Below are positions 8,467-17,769 of a stretch of 45,756 nucleotides of DNA, piece by piece. The notes under the pieces are model-generated. The model was given only the letters and a program-made list of their open reading frames with translations, searched no databases and had not been told where the DNA came from. The translations under genes were made by a program, and so were the position numbers. Origin of the DNA: CAZTCJ01 sp964612085 (GTDB lineage: Bacteria; Pseudomonadota; Alphaproteobacteria; JAJFIK01); NCBI GenBank assembly GCA_964612085.1, contig CAZTCJ010000023.1, positions 1 to 45,756 of the forward strand. The letters run 5' to 3'. Numbering within the stretch: position 1 is the first letter of the stretch; each line of letters begins with the position of its first letter.

Positions 8467-9738
8467 ATGTACGCATGGCTTTTGAAATGGCTTCAAGATG
8501 TGCGTGCAAGCTACTGGTTCGTTCCGGCCTGCCTCACCCTGGGCGCCATTGCTTTGGCGGCGCTCATGCATTGGGTCGATACGACCCTCAATCTTGAAAC
8601 CGTGATCGATACGGAATGGTTCGGCGCGCCACAGCCTGACGGCGTGCAGTCAGTCCTGAACGTCATCGCCGGATCGGTGCTGGGCGTGGCGGGCGTCACC
8701 TTTTCCATCACCATGGTGGCGGTGTCGTTTGCCAGCGCCAATTTCGGCCCGCGCCTGATCGAGAACTTCATGCGCGATCGGGGCAATCAGTTCACCCTGG
8801 GCATCTTCATCGGCACCTTCGTCTACAGCCTGCTCGTTCTGCGTACGGTACACGGCGGCGTGGAGAGCGGCGCGGATCAGCAGATCGACGCCTTCATTCC
8901 GTATTTCTCGATTCTGACTGCCTTGCTCCTGACCCTGATTTCCGTCGCCGCACTGATCTATTACATCCATCACGTGCCCGAGACGATCAATGTCAGCAAT
9001 ATCGCCGCCGATATCGGGGGACGGCTGAGAGCAAGCCTCGACGACCGCTTTCCCGCCGTCGCGCCCCCGCACATTGCCGAGGCGCGGAACGCGCCGCGCT
9101 GGGAGGATCGGGAGCGGAGTCTGCGCCGGACCACCATAGATGCGTGCGCCGACGGCTATGTGCAGACCGTGGATATCGAGTCCATTTACGAGATTGCCGA
9201 GGAGCATGCCATCCTGATCGAACTGACCCACCGTCCCGGCGACTTTGTCGTCGCGTCCGATCGTATTTTATGCTTGTGGTCGAAAGATCCGGTTCCGAAG
9301 GACTGCCTGGACACGCTGAACCGCTGTTTTGCCGTGGGCACGGAACGCACAGCCACGCAGAACATCCTGTTTCTGGCCGATCAGCTCGTTGAAATCATCA
9401 TCCGAGCGCTATCGCCGGGCGTGAACGATCCGTTCACGGCCATCACCTGCCTCAACTGGCTGAAGGCGAGCGCGGTGCGCATTCTTCAGGAGGATGAGCA
9501 AGACGATCCGGAGGATGCGTATGTCAGGGTCGAGCGTGTCAACGCGGAGCAGTTTTTGTCTGTGATCTTCGATCAGACCCGGCAATATGTAGCCCAAGAC
9601 CGCAATACGGCGCTGCACACTTTGATCGTGATCGAGGATCTGACCGCCTATGCCCAGACCTCGAAACATGAAACGCTGCTCAAGCGCCATGCGGAGGCTT
9701 TGCAGACCGCAATGGGCGATCAGATTGAAGCGGCCTGA
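8467..9738 (+). CDS. DUF2254 integral membrane protein
   Basis: A 423-residue predicted membrane protein of the DUF2254 family, function unknown. Hydrophobic segments occur near residues 18-38, 68-92 (VAGVTFSITMVAVSFASANFGPR is the typical family segment), 112-130 and 150-175. They are followed by a soluble C-terminal domain rich in charged residues that includes the conserved SPGVNDPFTA motif. AAGGATC lies before the ATG. It has its own short upstream gap after ggt. Nothing here points to a specific partner. Confidence 0.85.
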   Translation: MYAWLLKWLQDVRASYWFVPACLTLGAIALAALMHWVDTTLNLETVIDTEWFGAPQPDGVQSVLNVIAGSVLGVAGVTFSITMVAVSFASANFGPRLIENFMRDRGNQFTLGIFIGTFVYSLLVLRTVHGGVESGADQQIDAFIPYFSILTALLLTLISVAALIYYIHHVPETINVSNIAADIGGRLRASLDDRFPAVAPPHIAEARNAPRWEDRERSLRRTTIDACADGYVQTVDIESIYEIAEEHAILIELTHRPGDFVVASDRILCLWSKDPVPKDCLDTLNRCFAVGTERTATQNILFLADQLVEIIIRALSPGVNDPFTAITCLNWLKASAVRILQEDEQDDPEDAYVRVERVNAEQFLSVIFDQTRQYVAQDRNTALHTLIVIEDLTAYAQTSKHETLLKRHAEALQTAMGDQIEAA

Positions 9739-9743
9739 GCGGA

Positions 9744-9938
9744 TTAATCCTTCTCTTCAGGCAGTTCGGTATGGGGCGTGATGTCCGTCCACGCCTCATC
9801 CTCCGTTTCCGCCACGGGCACGCGATAGTCCTCGTTGAGCCAGCGGCCCAGATCGAGATCGGCGCAGCGCTTGGAACAGAACGGCCGGTAGTCTTTCACG
9901 GTCGGCTTGCCGCACACGGGGCAGGTTTTCGCAGTCAT
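9744..9938 (-). CDS. yacG: DNA gyrase inhibitor YacG, zinc protein
   Basis: A 64-residue zinc-binding protein of the YacG family, which in E. coli binds GyrB and inhibits gyrase. The four zinc ligands are seen in CPVCGKP and FCSKRC, followed by the family's DLGRWLNEDYRVP. I start at the ATG at 9938 because the metal site begins six residues later and GGGAT lies upstream; the frame extends further upstream, inside rng. It follows the rng stop by 4 bases and is surely co-transcribed with rng-maf. This pairing is typical of alphaproteobacteria. Confidence 0.93.
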   Translation of the reverse strand: MTAKTCPVCGKPTVKDYRPFCSKRCADLDLGRWLNEDYRVPVAETEDEAWTDITPHTELPEEKD

Positions 9939-9942
9939 CGCT

Positions 9943-11388
9943 TTATCCCGTTTCCACGATCTCCCATCCGTCCGCTGACAGACGGGAGTCCATCTCAAAA
10001 CTCACCATGGCAATCCCGCACCGTTCCAGACGCTCACGGATCGCCTCGCCATGGGTGTGCGTCCACGCCGTGAGGGCCGCGCCCATCCGGACCGTCAGTC
10101 CGCGCGGCGCCTGGCGTACCCGCGCCTGCACCTGCCGCAACAGCGTAAGACCGGCCTGATCAGCAGACCGGATCCGGCCGGTTCCATGGCAAGTGGGGCA
10201 CAGAGCGGTCGCCCGATCAAGAACGCCGGTACCGGAGCGTTGGCGGGTCAGCTCAAGGGTTCCGAAGACCGACAAAGACCCGATCCGGGAGGGCGCGGGA
10301 TCCTTGCGCAAGGCCTGTTTCAAGGCGGTTTCAAGCCGCGCCCGGCTGCTACTGGTGCCCAGATCCAGAAAGTCGATGACGATCAGCCCACCGATATCCC
10401 GCAAGGTCAGGTGCCGCGCGATCTCCGTGACCGCTTCCAGATTAACGCCCAACCGCGCGGCCTCGGTCCCCGCACCGTCACCGCCGCCATTGACGTCGAT
10501 GGCGGTGAGCGCCTCCGTCCGGTCGAGGACGATGGAGCCGCCGCCTGGCAAAAGAACCGTCCGCTCAAAGAGCGCTTCGATTTGGGCCTCCAGATCCGCG
10601 TGGGCAAGGGCACCGCCCGGCTCCGCGATCAGATCGACCGTGACATCTTCCAGCCCCCACGCTTGCAGTAAAACGGCACTGTCGCGCGCCACGGCCCGGT
10701 CGTCGGTGACGATTCGCACGGTCTCGCCGCTCATCCAGTCGCGCAGCAGACGGGTCAGCGCAGGCCCGTCCCGCCACAGCCGTGCAGGCGGCCTGGCCTG
10801 GCGCGCCGCTACTTCGATCCGTGTCCAGAGGGCCTGAAGCTGGTTCAAGTCGTCGAGCACCGCCGCGCTTTGCGAGGCGGCCGAACGCACGATGGCCCCC
10901 TGTCCTGCCCCGAGCCCGGTCTTCAATGCCTCCGCGATCTCCGCACGGCGGGATTTATCGAGCTTGCGCGAGACATTGACGCCATCGCCCTTGGGCAGGA
11001 ACACGCAGTGACGGCCGGGCAGCGAAATCTCAGACGTCAGGCGCGGTCCTTTGCCGTCGAGGCCAAGGCGCGAGACTTGCGCAAACACCGTCTGGCCTTC
11101 ATGGATCGACGGATCGGGCCCCGCCGTGATCAGCGGCATATCCGCTTTCAAGGGCAGGAAACCGGTGACGCCGTCGCCCAGATCGGTCAACGCACCCTTG
11201 GCACTCGCCAGCACCTTGACGATCCGGGTCAGAACGATATCGCCTTGAGCAACGGCGGAAGGCGGATCGTCCGATCCGTCCCCGAACAAGGTCGTCTCGC
11301 TCTCATAGGCCGCAAGCCGCCCGCCTTCCAGACGCGCGAACACGCTCTCGCCCGGCCCGACGGAGATGACGATCTCATCACGGGCCAT
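9943..11388 (-). CDS. rng: Ribonuclease E/G family endoribonuclease
   Basis: A 481-residue RNase E/G-type enzyme that cuts single-stranded AU-rich RNA, in rRNA maturation and mRNA decay. An S1 RNA-binding segment lies near residues 35-120. The DNase I-like catalytic core carries TAIDVNGG and IGGLIVIDFLDL, whose aspartates match the metal-binding catalytic pair. CPTC (in LCPTCHGTG) is the zinc-link motif used for dimerisation. There is no long C-terminal scaffold, so it is the short RNase G-like form. The start overlaps the maf 3' end by 11 bases, indicating translational coupling. Confidence 0.93.
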   Translation of the reverse strand: MARDEIVISVGPGESVFARLEGGRLAAYESETTLFGDGSDDPPSAVAQGDIVLTRIVKVLASAKGALTDLGDGVTGFLPLKADMPLITAGPDPSIHEGQTVFAQVSRLGLDGKGPRLTSEISLPGRHCVFLPKGDGVNVSRKLDKSRRAEIAEALKTGLGAGQGAIVRSAASQSAAVLDDLNQLQALWTRIEVAARQARPPARLWRDGPALTRLLRDWMSGETVRIVTDDRAVARDSAVLLQAWGLEDVTVDLIAEPGGALAHADLEAQIEALFERTVLLPGGGSIVLDRTEALTAIDVNGGGDGAGTEAARLGVNLEAVTEIARHLTLRDIGGLIVIDFLDLGTSSSRARLETALKQALRKDPAPSRIGSLSVFGTLELTRQRSGTGVLDRATALCPTCHGTGRIRSADQAGLTLLRQVQARVRQAPRGLTVRMGAALTAWTHTHGEAIRERLERCGIAMVSFEMDSRLSADGWEIVETG

Positions 11389-12043
11389 GACCCGCCTCCT
11401 GCCCCGTCCGGAACACCGGATAGCCCAGCCCGTTCAGCATCTGCGCCGTCTCATAGACAGGCAGGCCGACCACGCTGGAATGGGAGCCGTTCAGATGGCT
11501 GATGAAGGCGGCCGCCAACCCCTGGATGGCATAGCCGCCCGCCTTGCCTTGCCATTCGCCGCTGGCCAGATAGGCCGCAAGCTCCGTCTCCGACAGGCGC
11601 TTGAAGGTCACAACCGTCTCGACCACGCGGGCAGCGCGCCGACCGTCCGGCCCTTCCACGGCAATGCCGGTGTAAACCCGGTGCCGCCGTCCGGACAAAA
11701 GCGCCAGGCAGGCCCGCGCCTCGTGTTCGGTTTCCGTCTTTGGCAAGATACGCCGCCCGCAGGCCACCACCGTATCGCCCGCGAGCACATACTGCGCGGC
11801 GCGGTCCGCGCCTTCATCCGTCAGCATGGAAACCACGGCGGCCGCTTTTTCCTTCGCCAAGCGCAACGCGTGAGGGCGCGGCAGCTCGCCCGCATGCGGC
11901 GTCTCGTCGATATCGGCGGGGATGATCCGGGCGGGGACGATGCCCACCTGTTCCAGGAGGCCCCGCCGGCGCGGCGAGGCGCTTGCCAGAACCAGAACCG
12001 GTTCTGGTGCGTCTCCGCTTTGGGTGGCAGCGCGCTTGACCAC
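11378..12043 (-). CDS. maf: Maf-type nucleotide pyrophosphatase
   Basis: A 221-residue Maf/Ham1-superfamily protein that hydrolyses non-canonical or excess nucleoside triphosphates, linked to septum control and housecleaning. Seen: the N-terminal SASPRR signature, ADIDETP, the AGDTVV substrate loop, and the Q-G-K-A-GGYAIQG segment with ISHLNGS-SVVGLP. The start codon is GTG at 12043, with AAGG seven bases upstream. It begins 6 bases after the infA stop and overlaps rng at its end, so infA-maf-rng-yacG form one operon. Confidence 0.93.
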   Translation of the reverse strand: MVKRAATQSGDAPEPVLVLASASPRRRGLLEQVGIVPARIIPADIDETPHAGELPRPHALRLAKEKAAAVVSMLTDEGADRAAQYVLAGDTVVACGRRILPKTETEHEARACLALLSGRRHRVYTGIAVEGPDGRRAARVVETVVTFKRLSETELAAYLASGEWQGKAGGYAIQGLAAAFISHLNGSHSSVVGLPVYETAQMLNGLGYPVFRTGQEAGHGP

Positions 12044-12049
12044 GAAACC

Positions 12050-12268
12050 TTACTTGAACCGGTAGGTGATCCGGCCCTTGGTGAGATCGTAAGGGGTCAT
12101 TTCGACCAGCACTTTGTCGCCCGCCAGCACGCGGATGCGATTCTTGCGCATCTTGCCGGCCGTGTGGGCAATGATCTCGTGCTCGTTCTCGAGCTTGACC
12201 CGGAACGTCGCATTGGGAAGCAATTCCGTCACGACGCCGGGAAATTCCAGCAGTTCTTCCTTCGCCAT
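12050..12268 (-). CDS. infA: Translation initiation factor IF-1
   Basis: A 72-residue S1/OB-fold protein, full length for IF-1, which binds the ribosomal A site during initiation. It begins MAKEELLEFPG and contains the conserved HTAGKMRKNRIRV and GDKVLVEMTPYDLTKGRI-TYRFK, with F-R at the end. Ribosome-binding sequence AAGGACAGG lies just upstream of the ATG. In many relatives a low-molecular-weight phosphatase gene lies between UPF0262 and infA; here that space (12269-12463) is empty of genes. Confidence 0.97.
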   Translation of the reverse strand: MAKEELLEFPGVVTELLPNATFRVKLENEHEIIAHTAGKMRKNRIRVLAGDKVLVEMTPYDLTKGRITYRFK

Positions 12269-12463
12269 ACCTGTCCTTTTGGCCTGCAAGCCGGACATCT
12301 CCGGATATCCGCCGCCTGCGAGGCAGAGTTGAAGCAAAATGTGTTGCTTGGCCGGGAGAATGCCCCTGTGGACCCGAAAATCAAGGGGCTCGCACCCGGA
12401 AAGAGCATAATTGGGGCGATGGTGCCAAATTTCAAACAGGGTGCGGGCCCGCCGAGCCAGCCA

Positions 12464-12940
12464 TCAGCCCTTGATGTGGAGCACGCAGATCAGAGTGAAG
12501 AGCCGCCGGGCGGTGTCGAAATCCAGCTCGATCTTGCCGTCCAGCCGCTCGATCAGGAGCTGCGAGCCTTCGTTGTGGAGGCCGCGCCTTCCCATATCGA
12601 TCGCCTCGATCTGGGAGGGCGTGGCGGTCTTGATGGCGTTGAAATAGCTCTCGCAGACCAGGAAATAGTCCTTGATGATCTTGCGGAACGGCCTCAGGGA
12701 CAGAATCACCTGGCCATGGGCATCACCGTCAGCGGTGCGAATATCGAACTGCAGACGATTGTCTTCAACCGACAGGTGCAAATGATAGGGCCCGCCCTGG
12801 GAGTTCCTGGGACGGAAATAGCTTTCCTCCAGAAGATCGAAAATCGCGACTTGGCGCTCATGCTCGATCTCGGGCCCGCGGCGGATGATACTCGCCTCGT
12901 CGAGCGTGATCTCGGCAATCTTGAAAGCCTGGTCCGGCAT
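12464..12940 (-). CDS. UPF0262 family protein
   Basis: A 158-residue protein of the alphaproteobacterial UPF0262 family, function unknown. Characteristic strings are ITLDEASI, GPEIEHERQVAIFDLLEE, and the region around RPFRKIIKDYFLVCESY and RRGLHNEGS. I place the start at the ATG at 12940, giving the usual family length, with GAGGGC before it. The position between hisD and infA is the conserved one for this family. Confidence 0.9.
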   Translation of the reverse strand: MPDQAFKIAEITLDEASIIRRGPEIEHERQVAIFDLLEESYFRPRNSQGGPYHLHLSVEDNRLQFDIRTADGDAHGQVILSLRPFRKIIKDYFLVCESYFNAIKTATPSQIEAIDMGRRGLHNEGSQLLIERLDGKIELDFDTARRLFTLICVLHIKG

Positions 12941-13036
12941 GCCCTCGCCCAAGCGTGCGTCGAAAAAGAAAAACACCGTCGCGCGTTCCGCCGGACGGTG
13001 CAAGATCACTGCCGGTAACCAATTGGACGGAAACGC

Positions 13037-14344
13037 TCAACGCTCCAGACGGATGGCCACGGAGCGGGCATGGGCGCCGAGACCTTCGTCTTCCGCCAGC
13101 CGGATGGCGGCCGGACCGATCGCGCTGAGCGAGGCGGGATTACAGCGCACGATCGAACTGCGTTTCATGAAGTCGGTGACCGACAGGCCGGAGGCGAAGC
13201 GGGCGCTGCGTCCGGTGGGAAGCACATGATTGGTGCCCGCGACATAATCGCCGATCGCTTCCGGCGTATGAGCGCCAAGGAAAATCGCGCCCGCGTGCCG
13301 GATCCGGGCGAGCATGCTATCGGCGTCGGCGGTGGCGATCTCCAGATGTTCCGGCGCCATGCGGTTGGCAATCTCCGGCGCGTCTTCGAGGCCGGGAACT
13401 AGGATCACCGCCCCGTTCTTCACCCAGCTTTCCCGCGCGATGGCCTCGCGCTCCAAGGTGGACAGATGGGCGTCCGCCGCCGCCATGACGGCCTCGGCGA
13501 AGGCGCGGTCATCGGTGATCAGCACGGCGCGCGCCGATTCGTCATGCTCGGCCTGGGACAGAAGATCGATGGCGATCCAGGCCGGGTCATTGTCCGCATC
13601 CGCAATAACCAGGATCTCCGACGGACCGGCCAGCAGATCGATGCCCACCTGACCGTAAACCTGGCGCTTGGCGGCATTCACATAAGCATTGCCGGGACCC
13701 ACGATCTGATCCACCGGCTTGATTGACTCCATGCCGTAAGCGAGCGCCGCCACCGCCTGGGCCCCGCCCACGCGATAGAGTTCCGTGACACCCGCCAGCC
13801 GCGCCGCCGCCAGCACGATGGGATTGAGCGCGCCGCCGGGTGTTGGCACCGTCATCACAATGCGTTTGACGCCCGCGACCTTGGCGGGCAGCGCATTCAT
13901 CAGAAGAGAACTGGGATAAGCCGCCTTGCCGCCGGGCACGTAAAGCCCGACCGCGTCCACCGGCGTCCAGCGATGGCCGATCTCGACGCCCGCCGCATCC
14001 GTGTAACGCAGATCCTCCGGCATCTGACGGCGGTGATAGGCCTCGATGCGCTCCGCCGCCAGCGCCAAGGCCTCCTGGGTTTCCTGCGGACAGCCATGGA
14101 CGGCGGAGGCAATCTCGTCCTCGCCGATGGCAAAACCGATCGCCAACGGATCGAAGCCGTCGAATTTGTGTGTCAGTTCGGCCACCGCCGCGTCGCCGCG
14201 CGCCCGGACATCGGCGATGATGCCTTCGACCGTGGCGCTCACATCCCGGTCATGATCGCGTTTTTCTTCCATGAAGGCCTGGAACTGGCAGTCGAAATCG
14301 GGGGCGCTTTTGAGAAGCTGGCGCGGCATGGATCTGTCGGTCAT
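13037..14344 (-). CDS. hisD: Histidinol dehydrogenase
   Basis: A 435-residue NAD-dependent enzyme that performs the last two oxidations of histidine biosynthesis. Seen: VPGGKAAYPSS, the signature VGPGNAYVNAAKRQV, AGPSEILVIAD, SQAEHDESA with the zinc-binding Gln-His, and AGTNHVLPTG with HLEI before it. I start at the ATG at 14344 (AAGGA upstream); an in-frame TTG eight codons earlier is unlikely. UPF0262 follows on the same strand with a gap of 96 bases, DUF2948 and murA precede it. Confidence 0.97.
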   Translation of the reverse strand: MTDRSMPRQLLKSAPDFDCQFQAFMEEKRDHDRDVSATVEGIIADVRARGDAAVAELTHKFDGFDPLAIGFAIGEDEIASAVHGCPQETQEALALAAERIEAYHRRQMPEDLRYTDAAGVEIGHRWTPVDAVGLYVPGGKAAYPSSLLMNALPAKVAGVKRIVMTVPTPGGALNPIVLAAARLAGVTELYRVGGAQAVAALAYGMESIKPVDQIVGPGNAYVNAAKRQVYGQVGIDLLAGPSEILVIADADNDPAWIAIDLLSQAEHDESARAVLITDDRAFAEAVMAAADAHLSTLEREAIARESWVKNGAVILVPGLEDAPEIANRMAPEHLEIATADADSMLARIRHAGAIFLGAHTPEAIGDYVAGTNHVLPTGRSARFASGLSVTDFMKRSSIVRCNPASLSAIGPAAIRLAEDEGLGAHARSVAIRLER

Positions 14345-14420
14345 GGCAAGAGCATCCTTTCCGGCCAAGACATAGGGTTGAAAAAGCGGCAGGCGAGTGG
14401 CGGATCACGTGGCGGGGCGT

Positions 14421-14873
14421 TCAGCCATGATCCGGACTGTGGCGGGTATCCCAGGGCTCGCCCAGATCGCGGGCTTCGGCGTCCAGGCACTCCACATGGA
14501 GGCGGATCGCCGCATCGCCGGAAAAGATCAGCGTCACGTAGCGCTCCGGATTGTCCGCGTCCGCCGGATCCACCGGCTCGGCCCGGATCGCCAGGAGCGG
14601 CAGCACGGCCTCGCTCTCGGGCTTGGGCAAATTCAAGCTTTTGACGTCGAGCACGCCGTTAAAATGCAGCGCCGCGCGCACTCGCTGGGCTTTCGTGCGG
14701 AACCAGCCTTTCTTGGCGGTCTCCCACATGAAGCGGTTGGTCATCAGCGCGAAACGGCGCTCGCCCGGCCGGAACCCCATATCGGTCACGCGCACCAGCG
14801 CATCCTGAAAACGGGCCGACAGCACGTCGAGATCCTCCGCGTCCGTCGCGTTCAAGACCGTTTCCGCAGCCAT
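14421..14873 (-). CDS. DUF2948 family protein
   Basis: A 150-residue protein of the DUF2948 family, function unknown. Recognised by its opening (DAEDLDVLSARFQDA), the FRPGERRFALMTNRFMWE segment and the C-terminal HVECLDAEARDLGEPW. In alphaproteobacteria this family lies between murA and hisD, exactly as here (50 bases after murA, 76 before hisD), so it is a conserved passenger of the operon. No signal peptide or membrane segment. Confidence 0.88.
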   Translation of the reverse strand: MAAETVLNATDAEDLDVLSARFQDALVRVTDMGFRPGERRFALMTNRFMWETAKKGWFRTKAQRVRAALHFNGVLDVKSLNLPKPESEAVLPLLAIRAEPVDPADADNPERYVTLIFSGDAAIRLHVECLDAEARDLGEPWDTRHSPDHG

Positions 14874-14923
14874 TGCCCCCGCTCTCTCTCGCTCGTCAGA
14901 TGCTTAACCGCCTGGACGGCCGC

Positions 14924-16213
14924 TCAATCTTTAAGACGCCGGATTTCCGCGCCGCAGGCCCCCAGTTTTTCCTCGATCCGCTCGAACCCGCGATCCAGGT
15001 GGTAGACCCGATTAACCACCGTTTCTCCCTCCGCCGCAAGGCCCGCCAGGATCAGGCTGACGCTGGCCCGCAGATCGGTGGCCATGACCGGCGCGCCTTT
15101 CAAGACTTTGACGCCCGTAACCGTCGCCGACTGGCCGTGGACCTGGATGTCCGCGCCCATGCGCACCAGTTCCGGCACATGCATGAAGCGGTTCTCGAAA
15201 ATCGCCTCTTTGATCGTCGAGACCCCGTTGGCCGTGCTCATCAGCGCCATAAGCTGGGCCTGCAAATCGGTGGGAAAGCCGGGGAACGGCTCGGTGATGA
15301 TCTCCACGGCCTTGGGCCGCGCATTGCCCTCTCGGTGAACGCTCAAGCCGATTTCCGTGGGCTTGATCGAGAGGCCCGCCCCTTCGAGCACCGGTTTGAC
15401 GCAACCGATCTGGCCTTCCGAGACGCCCCGGATGTGGATAGTGCCGCCGGCGATGCCGACCGCCATGATCATGGTGCCCGCCTCGATCCGGTCGGCGATC
15501 ACCGCATGGGACGCGCCGTGCAGCCTGTCCTTGCCTTCGATCACCAGCCGGTCGGTGCCGACGCCGTCGATCGACGCGCCCATGGCGATCAGGCAGGTCG
15601 CCAGGTCCACCACTTCCGGCTCGCGCGCGGCGTTTTCGAGCACCGTGGTGCCGGAGGCGAGCGTTGCCGCCATCATCAGGTTTTCCGTGGCCCCGACCGA
15701 GACGAAGGGAAAGCGGATCGTGGCGCCTTTCAGGCCGCCGGGCGCGCGGGCATCCACATAACCGTCCACCAGATCGATTTCGGCGCCCATGGCCTCCAGG
15801 CCTTTCAGGTGCAGATCGACCGGCCTTGTGCCGATGGCGCAGCCGCCCGGCATGGAGACTTTCGCTTTGTGAAAGCGCGCCATCAAAGGCCCGATCACAA
15901 GGAAGCTCGCGCGCATCTTGCGCACCAATTCGTAAGGCGCGGTGGTGCTGGTGATCTCGGCGGCATGCAGATCGAGGACGCGGCCGTCGGTCGCTCCTTC
16001 GCGCCCATGGCCGGTCATGCCGATTTCGACCCCGTGCTGGGCCAGGATCTTGGCCATATGGGCGATATCGGCCAGATGGGGCACGTTGGAGAGTTCCAGC
16101 GGCTCGTCGGTCAGCAGGCTTGCCGCCATCAGGGGCAGAGCCGCGTTCTTCGCGCCGGAAATTCGAATATCACCGTTCAGCGGATTGCCGCCGCGGATCC
16201 AGATCCGGTCCAT
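14924..16213 (-). CDS. murA: UDP-GlcNAc 1-carboxyvinyltransferase MurA
   Basis: A 429-residue EPSP-synthase-type enzyme that transfers enolpyruvate to UDP-GlcNAc, the first committed peptidoglycan step, in the cytoplasm. Seen: SGAKNAALP at residues 19-27, the catalytic loop MPGGCAIG with Cys125 (the fosfomycin-reactive cysteine, so no built-in Asp-type resistance), RPVDLHLKGLE and the C-terminal DLRA-ASL region. I start at the ATG at 16213, with GGGGGAG six bases upstream; an ATG four codons earlier lacks one. It heads the leftward core block. Confidence 0.97.
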   Translation of the reverse strand: MDRIWIRGGNPLNGDIRISGAKNAALPLMAASLLTDEPLELSNVPHLADIAHMAKILAQHGVEIGMTGHGREGATDGRVLDLHAAEITSTTAPYELVRKMRASFLVIGPLMARFHKAKVSMPGGCAIGTRPVDLHLKGLEAMGAEIDLVDGYVDARAPGGLKGATIRFPFVSVGATENLMMAATLASGTTVLENAAREPEVVDLATCLIAMGASIDGVGTDRLVIEGKDRLHGASHAVIADRIEAGTMIMAVGIAGGTIHIRGVSEGQIGCVKPVLEGAGLSIKPTEIGLSVHREGNARPKAVEIITEPFPGFPTDLQAQLMALMSTANGVSTIKEAIFENRFMHVPELVRMGADIQVHGQSATVTGVKVLKGAPVMATDLRASVSLILAGLAAEGETVVNRVYHLDRGFERIEEKLGACGAEIRRLKD

Positions 16214-16255
16214 GGTCTCCCCCATGAAATGTCCGATAAAGCGGCGTTCGCGCCG

Positions 16256-16426
16256 TTACGTACCCTGCTCCGATTCGGGCTCCGGCGCAGATGCCCGTCC
16301 CTCATCGGCAGTCTCGGCGGCATCCCGGCCGCGCCCTTGCGCCTTGCGCCGGCGCAGATTGGCCCTCAAGGCCTCCGCCAGCCGCGCCTCGCGGGCCTGC
16401 CGGTCTTCCTGCTTTGAGCCCGCCAT
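16256..16426 (-). CDS. Small basic conserved-type protein upstream of murA
   Basis: A 56-codon frame on the minus strand beginning MAGSKQEDRQAREARLA and containing a basic helix REARLAEALRANLRRRKAQ, then an acidic tail ending in TAA. Short proteins of the form 'REARLAAALRENLRRRKAQ' are common in alphaproteobacteria beside murA-type loci, to my recollection; their function is unknown. The codon usage and amphipathic charge pattern support translation. It ends 42 bases before the murA start and would be co-transcribed. Confidence 0.65.
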   Translation of the reverse strand: MAGSKQEDRQAREARLAEALRANLRRRKAQGRGRDAAETADEGRASAPEPESEQGT

Positions 16427-16797
16427 GACGCGTCCTCGCCGTTTCTCCTGGATACGCTTTAAGGAAATATCGCCTGACAGGCGGTCAAAACAATGGGGGC
16501 TTCAGGGCGGATCTGGGGCAGAACTTTTAGAAACGCAGCTGAAAGCGCGTTTTTGCCTGGCCAGCGTTCGGGGTCCCCGATCGATCCACTGGATCGATTG
16601 GAGTGGCCCCCTCACTCCCCTTGCCCTTCCACCCACAAGGGTACCCTCATTGGGAGGTCGGGAGGGGGAGCGGGCTGGCGGTTCTTTTATCAAGACTCTC
16701 CCAGATCGCCTCTTTTCTCCCCGGCGCGCTTAGGCTATAGGACCACTCTCCTGATCCGGCGCGGCATCTTGAACGGTTTATCCGGCCCGCCCGGCAC
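16427..16797. other. Gene-free region with palindromes
   Basis: No gene. It holds a near-perfect inverted repeat CGATCGATCCA/TGGATCGATTG at about 16578-16600 and the dispersed palindromic repeat described separately at 16609-16678. The rest shows nothing beyond a likely promoter area for tRNA-Thr. Confidence 0.5.
16609..16678 (+). repeat. Dispersed palindromic intergenic repeat, copy A
   Basis: A C-rich left arm, the string CCACCCAC, a centre GTACCCTCATTGG and a G-rich right arm ending GGGAGCGGG-TGG. The same order recurs at 45095-45166; the right half agrees at 26 of 32 positions counting from CATTGG. This copy has an imperfect palindrome. It resembles REP-type intergenic repeats. Confidence 0.6.
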
Positions 16798-16872
<75 letters not shown>

Positions 16873-17022
16873 TTTCAATTGCTTGCACTGCGCGGCTTGC
16901 ATGAAGCGCTCAAGGCTGCTCTCCAGATTCAAACCCTCTCCTGCGGCACCATGCCGTCATGGTGTGGACGCGTGATCTGAAACCAGCCCGTCCTTGCCGG
17001 ACCATGCCCGCAATCCATCTTA

Positions 17023-17748
17023 GTGGTGACATTCTGCCAACGTAAGAACAGGCGCGCCGACGTGCTGGACCGAAGCCGATCTCTGCGATGGACCTTTGTC
17101 CTTTTGGCCGTGGCATTGCTGTGCGTCGTTTTTGCCGGATTCGCGCCGTCCTACTATTTGAGATCGGACGATAAACCGCCTCTTTCGACGCTGTTCTTTC
17201 TGCATGGCGCGGTTTTCACCGCCTGGTACCTTCTGTTCTTTTTGCAAACGGTCCTGATACGCACGAAACAGGTGGCCTTGCATCGCGGCCTTGGGCTGGC
17301 CTCCATCCTGCTGGTCCCGCCCCTGATCGTTCTGGGCATGGGGGCCGCGTTCGACGCCTTGGAGCGCGGCGTCACCATCCTGAGCTATCCGCCCGCGACT
17401 TTTTTCTTCATGTCGGCCAGCGACATGGCGGGCTTTCTCGTTCTGTTCGGTGCGGGCGTGGCGCTTCGAAAGCATGGCCCCCAACACAAACGCCTGATGG
17501 CCTTTGCCTCCGTTAGCCTGATCCTGCCCGCGGCCGGACGGGTGGCCGACCAGTTCGGCGCCGGTCCCTTGGGCGCAGGCATCCAACTGGCTTTTGTCTT
17601 TGCCCTGATCGCATACGATCTGAGGACGGAAAAAACCGTGTTGGGCGCGACCCTATTCGGGGCCGGTCTGATTGGCTGCAAGCTGTTGGGTATCATCACG
17701 GTTGGCGTGAGCAGGGTTTGGATCGATTTCGTCGATTGGTTTCAGTAA
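17023..17748 (+). CDS. Six- to seven-helix membrane protein
   Basis: A 241-residue integral membrane protein that I cannot name. After a basic N terminus, hydrophobic segments lie near residues 24-45, 55-77, 90-110, 127-145, 160-176, 186-203 and 212-230. Conserved-looking features are the FLHGAVFTAWYLLFFLQT segment, the HRGLG after the second helix and KRLMAFASV. The start is uncertain: GTG at 17023 is the furthest, and GTG at 17062 would also give the first helix; neither has a clear Shine-Dalgarno. It lies alone between tRNA-Thr and the convergent methyltransferase gene. Confidence 0.65.
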   Translation: MVTFCQRKNRRADVLDRSRSLRWTFVLLAVALLCVVFAGFAPSYYLRSDDKPPLSTLFFLHGAVFTAWYLLFFLQTVLIRTKQVALHRGLGLASILLVPPLIVLGMGAAFDALERGVTILSYPPATFFFMSASDMAGFLVLFGAGVALRKHGPQHKRLMAFASVSLILPAAGRVADQFGAGPLGAGIQLAFVFALIAYDLRTEKTVLGATLFGAGLIGCKLLGIITVGVSRVWIDFVDWFQ

Positions 17749-17769
17749 AACCGGCAGCCGTTTTCCCGG

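Noticed and set aside
14873..16417. Long plus-strand open frame opposite murA
   Set aside because: Shadow of murA with no domain pattern; the minus-strand gene has full family motifs.
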